Assembly: GCA_021161305.1 (NCBI GenBank)
Contig: JAGHAW010000262.1
Span: 1 to 5,880 of the forward strand
Reading direction: 5' to 3'
Source of the DNA: Sulfurimonas sp.
GTDB taxonomy: Bacteria; Campylobacterota; Campylobacteria; Campylobacterales; Sulfurimonadaceae
Length of the DNA stretch: 5,880 nt
Position numbers and translations under genes: made by a program. The notes beneath the pieces were generated by a model. It was not told the DNA's origin and did not search any database. It saw only the letters and a list, made by a program, of their open reading frames with translations. This document shows positions 1 to 5,688 of this stretch, piece after piece; the stretch's first letter is position 1, and each line of letters begins with the position of its first letter.

Positions 1-40
1 ACCATTCCTTAAGATATTTATTATAACCAAATTCCTATAA

Positions 41-80
41 ACCCCTAGTTTAAGTGTTGCTATTAATTCCTTATAGAGTA
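41..80. repeat. Left copy of imperfect direct repeat, candidate attL
   Basis: Seen: ACCCCT (41-46), TTTAAGTGT (49-57) and TTCCTTATAGAGTA (67-80) recur in the same order at 3159-3198. The outer blocks keep the same spacing, while TTTAAGTGT is shifted by two bases. The 14-base right block is identical in both copies. The two copies bracket the integrase gene set, which is where attachment sites of an integrated element would lie. ATTCCT also occurs at 4-9 and 31-36, so this end is locally rich in the motif. Inference: the 14-base block is the crossover core. It could instead be a shared regulatory sequence, because both copies sit next to promoter-like -10 boxes. Confidence 0.45.
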
Positions 81-84
81 TAAT
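57..84 (+). promoter_or_regulatory. Putative sigma-70 promoter of the integrase operon
   Basis: TTGCTA (57-62) is followed after 16 bases by a perfect TATAAT (79-84), predicting a start near 91 and a leader of about 60 bases before int. The box lies inside the left candidate att repeat, with the -35 hexamer on the far side of the TTCCTTATAGAGTA core. A paired GGACACCCA motif follows in the early transcribed region. Confidence 0.6.
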
Positions 85-98
85 GATGTAATAAGTTT

Positions 99-119
99 GG
101 ACACCCATTAGGACACCCA
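99..119 (+). repeat. Two GGACACCCA direct repeats before int
   Basis: GGACACCCA occurs at 99-107 and again at 111-119, with starts 12 bases apart, close to one helical turn and therefore on a similar DNA face. A shorter form, GGACACC, recurs at 2195-2201 ahead of the HTH gene. Short tandem repeats just before a tyrosine recombinase gene are commonly arm-type binding sites for the recombinase N-terminal domain. An operator for the small HTH protein is the main alternative. Confidence 0.5.
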
Positions 120-149
120 CTAAAAACTTAAATATTAAGAGGTTTACAA

Positions 150-1322
150 ATGGCTTTAAAAGTAAGTGATTATATACAAGTTAAGAATGAGTCTAACATC
201 AAGATACATAAGAGCGATAACACAAAATTCTTATTTGATTTTAGAATAGAAGATAAGAGGTATAGACAATCATTCAAGATAAAAGCTAATGTTACTGGAT
301 GGAATAAAAAAACTTGCATAGATGAAGCTAAAAAAGAACTACTTAAATATAAAGAGTCACTTGAAGCTGGTTATAGTTCAAAAGATATAAATCTTGATAA
401 ACTCTTTGAATTATACAATGAAAATATAAAAGATACGAACTGGAAAACAATCAAAGAGAGCATTTATAACAGATACATAGGTAGCTATAAAAATGCAAAT
501 GCTAAAGATATTACAAAACTCACAAAAGAACAATTACAAAGAAAAAAAGCACTTGATAAAAATAAGATAGGTACTAAAAAGATAAATAAGATTTTACCTA
601 CACAAATTGATAAGATTATTAACTCAATGGATAAACAAGGCTTAAGCCCACGAACTCAAAAGAGTATCTTAGAAGTGTTGAAACCTATGTTTAAATATGC
701 ACTTGAAAATAAAATGATTAAAGAGATACCTACAACTTTTATAAATGTAAAGATACCAAACCAAAAGAAGATAGTAACTAATGCTACTGAACTATTTAAC
801 AAAGTATATAAGGGTATCACTACTTATTACAAAGATGAACCATTCTATCAAGCTTTATTTTTGTTTGGTTTTACTGGTAGAAGAAAATCCGAGATATTAA
901 ATCTTAGATGGGAAAATATCGACTTTGTAAATGATTACTACTGGATAACAAACACTAAAAATGATGATAATCAAAAATACCCTTTAGCTCCTATGATAAA
1001 AGCTCAACTATTACAATTCAAAGAGATTAAGGGCTTAGTGTTTCCAAGTCCTATAAACGGTGGTGTGATTACTAATGTAGATAGACAAATGAGAAACTTA
1101 AAAAAGCATACTGGAGTTGATAATCTATCTCTTCATTATATGCGAAATATCTTAGTTTCAATGTTAGCAGAACAGCAAACAGAGGCTATTATATTAAGCG
1201 GTATATTAGGTCATAAAGATGTAAACACGATTAACAAGTACCTTAGTATCAATCACTATAAAAGCGGTCAAGAGGGCTTAAATAAGATTAGTGATGTTTT
1301 AGATGTGGAGGTTATCGGATGA
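150..1322 (+). CDS. int: Tyrosine recombinase / phage-type integrase
   Basis: This 390-residue site-specific recombinase would integrate and excise the element by cutting and rejoining DNA through a 3'-phosphotyrosine. The N-terminal part (about 1-75), with a beta-rich stretch near residues 26-46, resembles an arm-binding domain. Residues about 80-190 fit the helical core-binding (SAM-like) domain. The catalytic domain follows, with Arg245 in TGRRKSE, Lys270 on a beta-hairpin, His329 and Arg332 in LHYMRN, His355 in LGHKD and nucleophile Tyr364 in NKYLS. The set is complete, so the enzyme is predicted active. Asn333 occupies the position after Arg where many relatives have His. AAGAGG (137-142) lies seven bases before the ATG. 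The next gene overlaps its stop by four bases. Length is normal for P4/lambda-type integrases. The family call is secure; the att sites are inferred. Confidence 0.95.
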   Translation: MALKVSDYIQVKNESNIKIHKSDNTKFLFDFRIEDKRYRQSFKIKANVTGWNKKTCIDEAKKELLKYKESLEAGYSSKDINLDKLFELYNENIKDTNWKTIKESIYNRYIGSYKNANAKDITKLTKEQLQRKKALDKNKIGTKKINKILPTQIDKIINSMDKQGLSPRTQKSILEVLKPMFKYALENKMIKEIPTTFINVKIPNQKKIVTNATELFNKVYKGITTYYKDEPFYQALFLFGFTGRRKSEILNLRWENIDFVNDYYWITNTKNDDNQKYPLAPMIKAQLLQFKEIKGLVFPSPINGGVITNVDRQMRNLKKHTGVDNLSLHYMRNILVSMLAEQQTEAIILSGILGHKDVNTINKYLSINHYKSGQEGLNKISDVLDVEVIG

Positions 1323-2104
1323 GAGAGTTTAGTGCAGATGAGAGAGTAGAAATGTATAAAGAATTGAAAAATTTATGTGAAGATAAAAAACTGTTAGAAA
1401 AAAAAATATCTAATTTAATAGATGAAAAAAAACAAAGGAGTAGAGATACATCAAAAAATTATAGAGGACAAATAATAAGAGAGTATCAAAGTTATATTGA
1501 GAATAAAAATCCTTTGTTACCACCAAACAGTAAAAAGAAAGCAAGATTTTTACTACATAGAGATTATTTTACTAAAAAACCTCGTAAAGAAATAATAGAA
1601 GATATTACAAATGAAGCTCACTATAAAATAATGCTTATAAAAAATTATTTTAAAGATAATCTAACGCAAGAGATATTATTTATATGCCTTGATGCAATAA
1701 TTGAATATAACTATTTTAATGATGTAATTGAAAATAAATACGACCCTCAAAAGATAAGAGAGGATTTTGAAAAAATAGAGAGATTTTTACAATCTGATAC
1801 AAAAATAGAAGTAAGAGTTCCTAAACATTCCCAAGATATTTTTAGAGATACAAGTAAGGAACTAATAGAGGAACATAATACAAACCCAAAAGATACAAGA
1901 GATTTATTAAAACAGTTACTTGAAGATGTGAATAATTATGGACTTACTAAAGATACAAGGATAAGAAGAAAAAAACAAACTGAAACAATAATAAAAATGT
2001 TTAAAGACATATACGATAACCCAAATCGTAAAAATAATCCAAATGATGAAGAGAGAAAAAAAGAATTTGAAGAACTGGAAAAATACAGAGACTACTACAA
2101 ATAA
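1319..2104 (+). CDS. Hypothetical charged protein, co-translated with integrase
   Basis: I do not recognise this 261-residue protein. It is rich in Lys, Glu, Asp and Asn, with no signal peptide or membrane segment, so it is probably cytoplasmic. Residues about 5-40 have the heptad-like, charged pattern of a coiled coil, and the last 25 residues are again strongly charged and helical. A middle stretch (about 100-135) is more hydrophobic and may form a small helical core. The ATG overlaps the int stop in an ATGA arrangement, and GGAGG (1307-1311) lies seven bases upstream inside int, so the two are almost certainly translated together. That tight link suggests either a recombination accessory factor or element cargo, for example a maintenance or defence protein. 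No catalytic motif supports a specific role. The reading frame itself is convincing. Confidence 0.8.
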   Translation: MREFSADERVEMYKELKNLCEDKKLLEKKISNLIDEKKQRSRDTSKNYRGQIIREYQSYIENKNPLLPPNSKKKARFLLHRDYFTKKPRKEIIEDITNEAHYKIMLIKNYFKDNLTQEILFICLDAIIEYNYFNDVIENKYDPQKIREDFEKIERFLQSDTKIEVRVPKHSQDIFRDTSKELIEEHNTNPKDTRDLLKQLLEDVNNYGLTKDTRIRRKKQTETIIKMFKDIYDNPNRKNNPNDEERKKEFEELEKYRDYYK

Positions 2105-2171
2105 AATCTACTAACTTAATACTTACTTAATCCATATTTACCTCAATATAAGCCCTTAAATAGGGAAATTC

Positions 2172-2177
2172 TATAAT
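2172..2177 (+). promoter_or_regulatory. Putative -10 box of the HTH-gene operon
   Basis: A perfect TATAAT sits in the 161-base gap between the two operons. No good -35 box lies 16-18 bases upstream. A start near 2184 would give a leader of about 80 bases containing two successive hairpins before the HTH gene. In such AT-rich DNA a chance TATAAT is possible. Confidence 0.4.
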
Positions 2178-2194
2178 ATCATAGTCAATTGATA

Positions 2195-2211
2195 GGACAC
2201 CTTAGAGTGTC
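2195..2211 (+). promoter_or_regulatory. GGACACC motif within a small inverted repeat, candidate operator
   Basis: GACAC (2196-2200) and GTGTC (2207-2211) form a 5-bp inverted repeat around CTTAGA. The left arm repeats the GGACACC seen twice ahead of int. It starts 17 bases after the -10 box here, against 14 bases at int. It could be an operator shared by the two transcripts, an integrase or excisionase site, or a leader RNA hairpin. Confidence 0.35.
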
Positions 2212-2212
2212 T

Positions 2213-2243
2213 AAAGATACATAAGTATTAGTATCTTTTTTTT
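2213..2243 (+). terminator. Rho-independent terminator between the two gene sets
   Basis: AAAGATAC (2213-2220) pairs with GTATCTTT (2231-2238) around a 10-base loop, and the run of T continues to 2243. The stem is AT-rich but perfect over 8 bp. It would end the int transcript 139 bases after the last stop codon of that operon. Because it also lies downstream of the TATAAT at 2172 and 22 bases before the HTH start codon, it may limit readthrough into that operon. Confidence 0.65.
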
Positions 2244-2265
2244 AGAATTATGAGGTAAAAACAAG

Positions 2266-2496
2266 ATGGAAACATCAAAAAATGAAGCGATAGAAGTTAT
2301 AAATACTCCTATACAAAAAGAGTGGATTAATCCAAATGAAGTACACCAAGAGTTTGGTTTTAGTGTTTCAACACTTGCAAAATGGCGGATGAAAAATCTA
2401 CATCTTAAGTATAGTAAGATGGGAAAATACATTAAGTACAAAAGAAGCGATATTGTAGCGTTCCTTGAAGCTCACACTATTGAAGCGGTGGCTTAA
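2266..2496 (+). CDS. Excisionase/AlpA-like helix-turn-helix DNA-binding protein
   Basis: This 76-residue protein has the layout of the MerR-like HTH_17 / excisionase family. WINPNEVHQEFGFSVSTLAK (about 20-39) forms the helix-turn-helix. It is followed by a wing-like KMGKYIKYKRSDIVAFLEAH, matching the usual pattern in which a basic wing precedes an R-x-D-[IV]-x-x-[WF]-[IL] helix. Small proteins of this type act as recombination directionality factors (Xis), bending DNA at att sites, or as activators or repressors of element genes such as AlpA. GAGG (2252-2255) lies ten bases before the ATG. Its position between int and small accessory genes fits a xis role, but regulation alone is equally possible from sequence. 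The next gene starts one base after its stop. Confidence 0.8.
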   Translation: METSKNEAIEVINTPIQKEWINPNEVHQEFGFSVSTLAKWRMKNLHLKYSKMGKYIKYKRSDIVAFLEAHTIEAVA

Positions 2497-2497
2497 T

Positions 2498-2743
2498 ATG
2501 ACTAAGCAACACTATAAAGATATTTGTAATGAGTATGATATTAATATAAGAGCATTAAAAGAGATACTGAAAAAAGAGGGATTGAAGATAAAAAACCTCA
2601 ACACTCTTGAAGTATTACAGCAAATTTATATTTATGCTCCTGATTTAATGTATTGTAGGGATGCTGGTTACGATGCAGTTGAGTATCATAATAAAGATAT
2701 ACCTATGAAGCTTATTAAGGCTATGAGTGATGAGAGAGCATAA
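2498..2743 (+). CDS. Small hypothetical protein, possibly DNA-binding
   Basis: This 81-residue protein is not one I recognise. The N-terminal half, residues about 6-42, is helical and contains YKDICNEYDINIRALKEILK, which could be a degenerate helix-turn-helix; it is followed by a Lys-rich turn and another helix. The C-terminal half holds a Tyr/Asp-rich stretch (YCRDAGYDAVEYHNKD). The ATG at 2498 was chosen because GGTGG (2487-2491) lies six bases upstream and it follows the previous stop by one base. A TTG at 2465 in the same frame would add 11 residues but lies deep inside the HTH gene. It is probably translated with the HTH gene and overlaps the next gene by 14 bases. It may be a second regulator of the element, but that is a guess. 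Confidence 0.65.
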   Translation: MTKQHYKDICNEYDINIRALKEILKKEGLKIKNLNTLEVLQQIYIYAPDLMYCRDAGYDAVEYHNKDIPMKLIKAMSDERA

Positions 2744-3131
2744 GCAAACCGTTTTAATTAATGGTAAAGAGAGTGAAATCTTTTATCGCAAAAGTAGAGC
2801 TAATAATGAAGCTCCAAAAGTTTTTACTGAGGATGTTTTAAAAGTTATCAATGAATTATTAATATTTAAAGATAGTTCCTTGAAATATCCAAAAGGTATT
2901 ACAACTCTCAACACTATTACAAGTTGGGATGAACCACGAATAGGTATAAAAAGATTATCAAACAAGATAATAGAGATAAGAAAAATTATACCTGAGAGTG
3001 CATTATTAACATTTAAAGCACTTAGTGAAAGTGAGTGGAAATATGGAGTTATTAAAGAACCTAAGCATATTAAATTTTTAGAAGATTTAAGAGAGCAGAT
3101 ACTTAAACAAATCTCTAAACAAAAGAAGTGA
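2730..3131 (+). CDS. Hypothetical protein, last gene of the HTH operon
   Basis: This 133-residue protein is of unknown function. It has no membrane segment or signal peptide. The start reads HKQTVLINGKESEIFYRKSR, which looks like two short beta strands. The rest is mixed and mostly helical, ending in a basic Lys/Gln-rich tail. No catalytic motif is evident. The ATG at 2730 lies inside the end of the preceding gene (14-base overlap), with AAGG (2717-2720) nine bases upstream. A GTG three bases earlier would add only one residue. The overlaps imply a three-gene transcript. It ends 27 bases before the right copy of the candidate att repeat, so in the integrated model it is the last gene of the element and a plausible cargo gene. 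The reading frame is likely real; the role is unknown. Confidence 0.65.
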   Translation: MREHKQTVLINGKESEIFYRKSRANNEAPKVFTEDVLKVINELLIFKDSSLKYPKGITTLNTITSWDEPRIGIKRLSNKIIEIRKIIPESALLTFKALSESEWKYGVIKEPKHIKFLEDLREQILKQISKQKK

Positions 3132-3158
3132 AATAATGCGATTAAGGTTTAAAAAAAC

Positions 3159-3198
3159 ACCCCTTATTTTTAAGTGTATTATAGTTCCTTATAGAGTA
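3159..3198. repeat. Right copy of imperfect direct repeat, candidate attR
   Basis: This matches the repeat at 41-80: ACCCCT (3159-3164), TTTAAGTGT (3169-3177) and an identical TTCCTTATAGAGTA (3185-3198). Taking the 14-base block as core, the enclosed segment is 3118 bp and contains all five non-IS genes. It starts only 28 bases after the last of these genes ends. The pairing is supported by order and spacing, but divergence outside the core is considerable, so attachment-site function remains inferred. Confidence 0.45.
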
Positions 3199-3200
3199 AG

Positions 3201-3209
3201 TGCTAAAAT
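3201..3209 (+). promoter_or_regulatory. Possible extended -10 promoter
   Basis: TGCTAAAAT is an extended -10 pattern (TGn plus TAAAAT at 3204-3209) just after the right candidate att core, with no clear -35. A transcript from it would meet the hairpin at 3224-3244 almost at once and then the antisense side of the IS. Chance occurrence is quite possible. Confidence 0.25.
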
Positions 3210-3223
3210 ACATAAAATAGGTT

Positions 3224-3244
3224 AAGCCCTCTCACAAAGGGCTT
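3224..3244 (+). terminator. Strong terminator-like hairpin abutting the IS
   Basis: AAGCCCT (3224-3230) pairs perfectly with AGGGCTT (3238-3244) around a 7-base loop. This is the most GC-rich stem outside the IS. It lies 93 bases after the last gene and would close that operon. The T-run after the stem is short, with only one further T before AAA. The IS begins four bases after the stem, so a longer tail could have been displaced by the insertion. Confidence 0.45.
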
Positions 3245-3248
3245 TAAA

Positions 3249-3280
3249 TGCATATAACGGAGTATCCGGACACTCATGTC
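3249..3280 (+). repeat. Left terminal inverted repeat of the IS
   Basis: Reading inwards, TGCA, then AACGGAG (3256-3262), CCGGACAC (3266-3273) and ATGTC (3276-3280) match the reverse complement of the right end (5837-5869) in the same order. The match has one single-base gap and a few mismatches. The two outer parts are TGCATATAACGGAG here and TGCAAAAAACGGAG at the right. Confidence 0.8.
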
Positions 3281-3295
3281 GTTTCAGTTCGGACA
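3267..3295 (-). repeat. Two IstA-site iterons at the istB end
   Basis: CGGACA at 3267-3272 and 3290-3295 (TGTCCG on the minus strand) are spaced 23 bases, the same period as at the other end. In IS21 elements such multiple end repeats bind the IstA transposase. Only two copies in this orientation are present here, against four at the istA end. Confidence 0.7.
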
Positions 3296-3316
3296 GTTTA
3301 AGAAGAGATATTTTCT
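3296..3316 (+). repeat. Left copy of a subterminal inverted repeat
   Basis: GTTTAAGAA, a 2-base spacer, then GATATTTTCT directly follows the inner iteron. The reverse complement of 5723-5744 reads GTTTAAGAA, a 3-base spacer, then GATATTTTCT. Nineteen bases match, with only the short centre differing. It sits 47 bases from the left IS end and 125 bases from the right end at its partner. Confidence 0.7.
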
Positions 3317-3338
3317 GTAACAGTATTTTAGCATAAAG

Positions 3339-3347
3339 TGTCCGAAT
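3339..3347 (+). repeat. Reversed iteron copy inside the istB end
   Basis: TGTCCGAAT here is in the opposite orientation to the two outer iterons of this end, and identical to the form used at the other end. It starts 15 bases before the last base of the istB stop (minus-strand gene), between the subterminal repeat and istB. It might be an additional IstA site or a remnant. Confidence 0.5.
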
Positions 3348-3353
3348 GCTTTT

Positions 3354-4106
3354 TCAGTATTCCTCACTATTGATGCTAGATTTGATTTTTCTCATAGATG
3401 GACCACTGAGTTCAACTCTATGAGATGAGTGAGTTATTCTGTCTAAAATTGCATCTGCAATAGTATTATTATTGAGATAGTTATACCACTCACTAACTGG
3501 AAGTTGTGAGGTAATTATTGTAGAATTTATTTCTGTTCTATCTTCAATAATTTCAAACAGATTTGTAGCATCATCTTCAAGCATTGGAGCAACTCCAAAG
3601 TCATCAAGAACAAGCAATTTAAACCTAGAATACTTTTTTAAAAGATTTGTGTATGTTCCATCTATTCTTGATATTCTAATCTCTTCAAGGAGTAAGGGTG
3701 TCCTAATGTAATAGGCACGATAGCCATCGATGATAGAACGATTTGCAATAGCTTGAGCAAGATAACTCTTTCCAGTTCCTGTTTTTCCAGTAATAATAAT
3801 ATTCTGCTTTGAATGTATAAAGTTTAGTGCTGCTAGTGAATGTATTTGAGTCTTATTGATTTTTCTTTTTGGACTGAAATCAATTGCATCAATTGCTGCT
3901 TGCTTATCCTTAATTTTAGATAGTTTAAATGCCATCTGTATTCGCTTGTTTTTTAGAAATATATCTTGTGCATCAAGAAGCTGATAAAGTCTATCCTCGA
4001 AACTGACACTATCATAATTAACATCTTCAATTTGATGCATATATGCTTCTTTAAAGCCTTTATAGCTTAACTCATCTAGCTTATTGATTATATTTATATG
4101 TTCCAT
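3354..4106 (-). CDS. istB: IS21 transposition helper ATPase IstB
   Basis: This 250-residue AAA+ ATPase of the DnaC-like IstB family assembles on target DNA, delivers it to the IstA-bound IS ends and stimulates transposition. The N-terminal helical region (about 1-90) precedes the ATPase core. Visible motifs are Walker A GKTGTGKS (107-114), Walker B LLVLDDF with Asp168/Asp169 (164-170), a sensor-1-type TIITSQLP (196-203) and the DRITH box with candidate arginine finger Arg223. The family-typical C-terminal GPSMR follows (235-239). Length is normal and no key residue is missing. AAAGGAA (on the minus strand, 4114-4120) lies seven bases before the ATG and touches the istA stop, so the two are translationally linked with a 13-base gap. 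The call is secure. Confidence 0.97.
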   Translation of the reverse strand: MEHINIINKLDELSYKGFKEAYMHQIEDVNYDSVSFEDRLYQLLDAQDIFLKNKRIQMAFKLSKIKDKQAAIDAIDFSPKRKINKTQIHSLAALNFIHSKQNIIITGKTGTGKSYLAQAIANRSIIDGYRAYYIRTPLLLEEIRISRIDGTYTNLLKKYSRFKLLVLDDFGVAPMLEDDATNLFEIIEDRTEINSTIITSQLPVSEWYNYLNNNTIADAILDRITHSSHRVELSGPSMRKIKSSINSEEY

Positions 4107-4119
4107 TTATGATTTCCTT

Positions 4120-5661
4120 TTATTTGTACTCATCCGCACCGCGGATGTTAGTGTGATTATTAAATAGTGATTGTTGTGCTGATGGGATATTATTTACACT
4201 TTTGGCAAGATATAGTTTTTTATCAAGTATTGATTTTATGGACTTAGTTGTGATGGTTCTCATCTGTACTGCATACATTAGTGCCAACTCTAGTTCTGTA
4301 TTTCCATATAGTTTTGCAAGTGAGAGTACAGCGGATATTTTTCTATATGCCTGAGGGTTATGTTCCACTTCTGTAAATGCATCTTCAACAAACACACTAC
4401 TGTACTCACCAATATTTTTAGCCCATGAACGGAGTCTATCCGGATTCATTTTCTCATTAATATATTGATGATCATTAGGCATATGCTCATGAAGTGTAGA
4501 TGTGTCTCCAACTCTTCTTAGCCGTGGGTGAGTAGCAATAAGTTTATGCTTAGTGTAGATATAGACACTCTGTGTGGAATATCTTACCTCTACCTCTTCT
4601 TTGATGTATTTAAAGGGTACTGAGTAATTACACTTTTCTAGTGTTATGTGGTAATCTTGATTTACTCGGGCAAGTTTAAACTGCTTGTAAACATAATTGT
4701 TTAGAGGAAGTGGATTGAGATAAGGTGCATCAAGTTCCTTGAAAAGCTCTGTACGACTTTGTTGTAGGTGCTTGATAACTTTATTGTTATATCCATCAAG
4801 AAGTTGGGCAATAGCCTCATTTAGCTCATCTATACTAAAAAACTTATGATGGCGAAACTTTGCAAGAATAAATCTTTGAATTGCTTGAACACCTTGTTCA
4901 GCTTTAGGTTTGTCCTTTGGTTTACGAACTCTTGTAGGTTCAACAACAATCCCGTAATGACGATTTAAGTCAGCATAGCTTTCATTAACTACTATTCCAT
5001 TTTTATTATTGGAGATGATGGCACTTTTAAGATTATCTGGAACTACTACTCTTGGTACTCCACCAAAGAAGTTGTAGCACATTACATGAGAATAGATAAA
5101 GTCCTCTTGTTTTTGAGAGTGTGTAGCGTGCACAAAGGTGTATCCACTTGCACCAAGAACTGCTACGAATATCTGTGCAGTATCTACTTCTCCAGTTCTT
5201 TGATTATAGATTGGCATTACTAAGCCACTATAATCTACAAACAGTTTTTCTCCTGCGAGATGTGTTTGACGCATTGATGGATTGAGTTTTTTATTGAATC
5301 TTCTGTAATAAACTCTAAACTGTGTATATCCGTAGCCATCAGGATTATCTATTCTGTACTCTTCCCATAGAAGATAGAGGGTAACCTTTGTCTTTTTTCG
5401 TCGTTTGAGTTCTTGGTGTATATAGTTCATATCAGGCATAGCTTTAGTTGAGACTACTACACTTTCTATCTCTGGAAAAAATTGAAGACGAAGTGAATCA
5501 TCATCTAATGCTTCTATCTGCTCAAGTGATAAGCCTAGCTCTTTAAATCGCTTGACATAATCTGCAACTGTACTTTTAGCTACTCCAGTAGCACCTTGAA
5601 TCTTTCTGATTGATAAGCCCATATCACTATGGAATTTTACAATATCACGAACTGATTTCAT
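4120..5661 (-). CDS. istA: IS21-family DDE transposase IstA
   Basis: This 513-residue transposase binds the IS ends and carries out cleavage and strand transfer. In order: an N-terminal helix-turn-helix (about 16-37, LSIRKIQGATGVAKSTVADY), then an RNase H-fold rve catalytic core, then a beta-rich C-terminal domain of the Mu transposase type. The DDE triad is Asp143 (FVDYSG), Asp209 (VPDNLKS) and Glu255 (KAEQGVQ), all present. The start at 5661 was chosen because its MKSVRDIVKFHSDMGLS begins as IstA proteins usually do, and GAGG lies nine bases upstream. An ATG at 5676 has AGGGG eight bases upstream and would add five residues; a GTG at 5685 would add eight. Its four upstream iterons overlap the likely promoter region, allowing self-control. 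The call is secure; the exact start is less so. Confidence 0.96.
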   Translation of the reverse strand: MKSVRDIVKFHSDMGLSIRKIQGATGVAKSTVADYVKRFKELGLSLEQIEALDDDSLRLQFFPEIESVVVSTKAMPDMNYIHQELKRRKKTKVTLYLLWEEYRIDNPDGYGYTQFRVYYRRFNKKLNPSMRQTHLAGEKLFVDYSGLVMPIYNQRTGEVDTAQIFVAVLGASGYTFVHATHSQKQEDFIYSHVMCYNFFGGVPRVVVPDNLKSAIISNNKNGIVVNESYADLNRHYGIVVEPTRVRKPKDKPKAEQGVQAIQRFILAKFRHHKFFSIDELNEAIAQLLDGYNNKVIKHLQQSRTELFKELDAPYLNPLPLNNYVYKQFKLARVNQDYHITLEKCNYSVPFKYIKEEVEVRYSTQSVYIYTKHKLIATHPRLRRVGDTSTLHEHMPNDHQYINEKMNPDRLRSWAKNIGEYSSVFVEDAFTEVEHNPQAYRKISAVLSLAKLYGNTELELALMYAVQMRTITTKSIKSILDKKLYLAKSVNNIPSAQQSLFNNHTNIRGADEYK

Positions 5662-5688
5662 TAATATTATCCTCATTACTAACACCCC

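Noticed and set aside
1..4. ACCA at the window edge as the end of a tRNA gene used as integration site
   Set aside because: Four bases are no evidence. Nothing in 1-40 resembles a tRNA arm, and the motif is not repeated at the right candidate att site.
2211..2441. 76-codon minus-strand reading frame opposite the HTH gene
   Set aside because: It lies antisense to a well-supported HTH gene and its terminator, is rich in Phe, Leu and Cys as expected of the complement of AT-rich coding DNA, and has no family resemblance.
2465..2497. Upstream TTG start for the 81-residue protein
   Set aside because: It would extend the gene 33 bases into the HTH coding region, and the ATG at 2498 has a ribosome-binding site and ideal spacing from the previous stop.
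2783..2965. 60-codon minus-strand reading frame
   Set aside because: It lies wholly inside the plus-strand gene at 2730-3131, with no ribosome site or recognisable motif.
3699..3710. A 12-base match between the int leader (ATTAGGACACCC) and the minus strand of istB
   Set aside because: It is inside conserved IstB coding sequence, which explains it without invoking a regulatory site.
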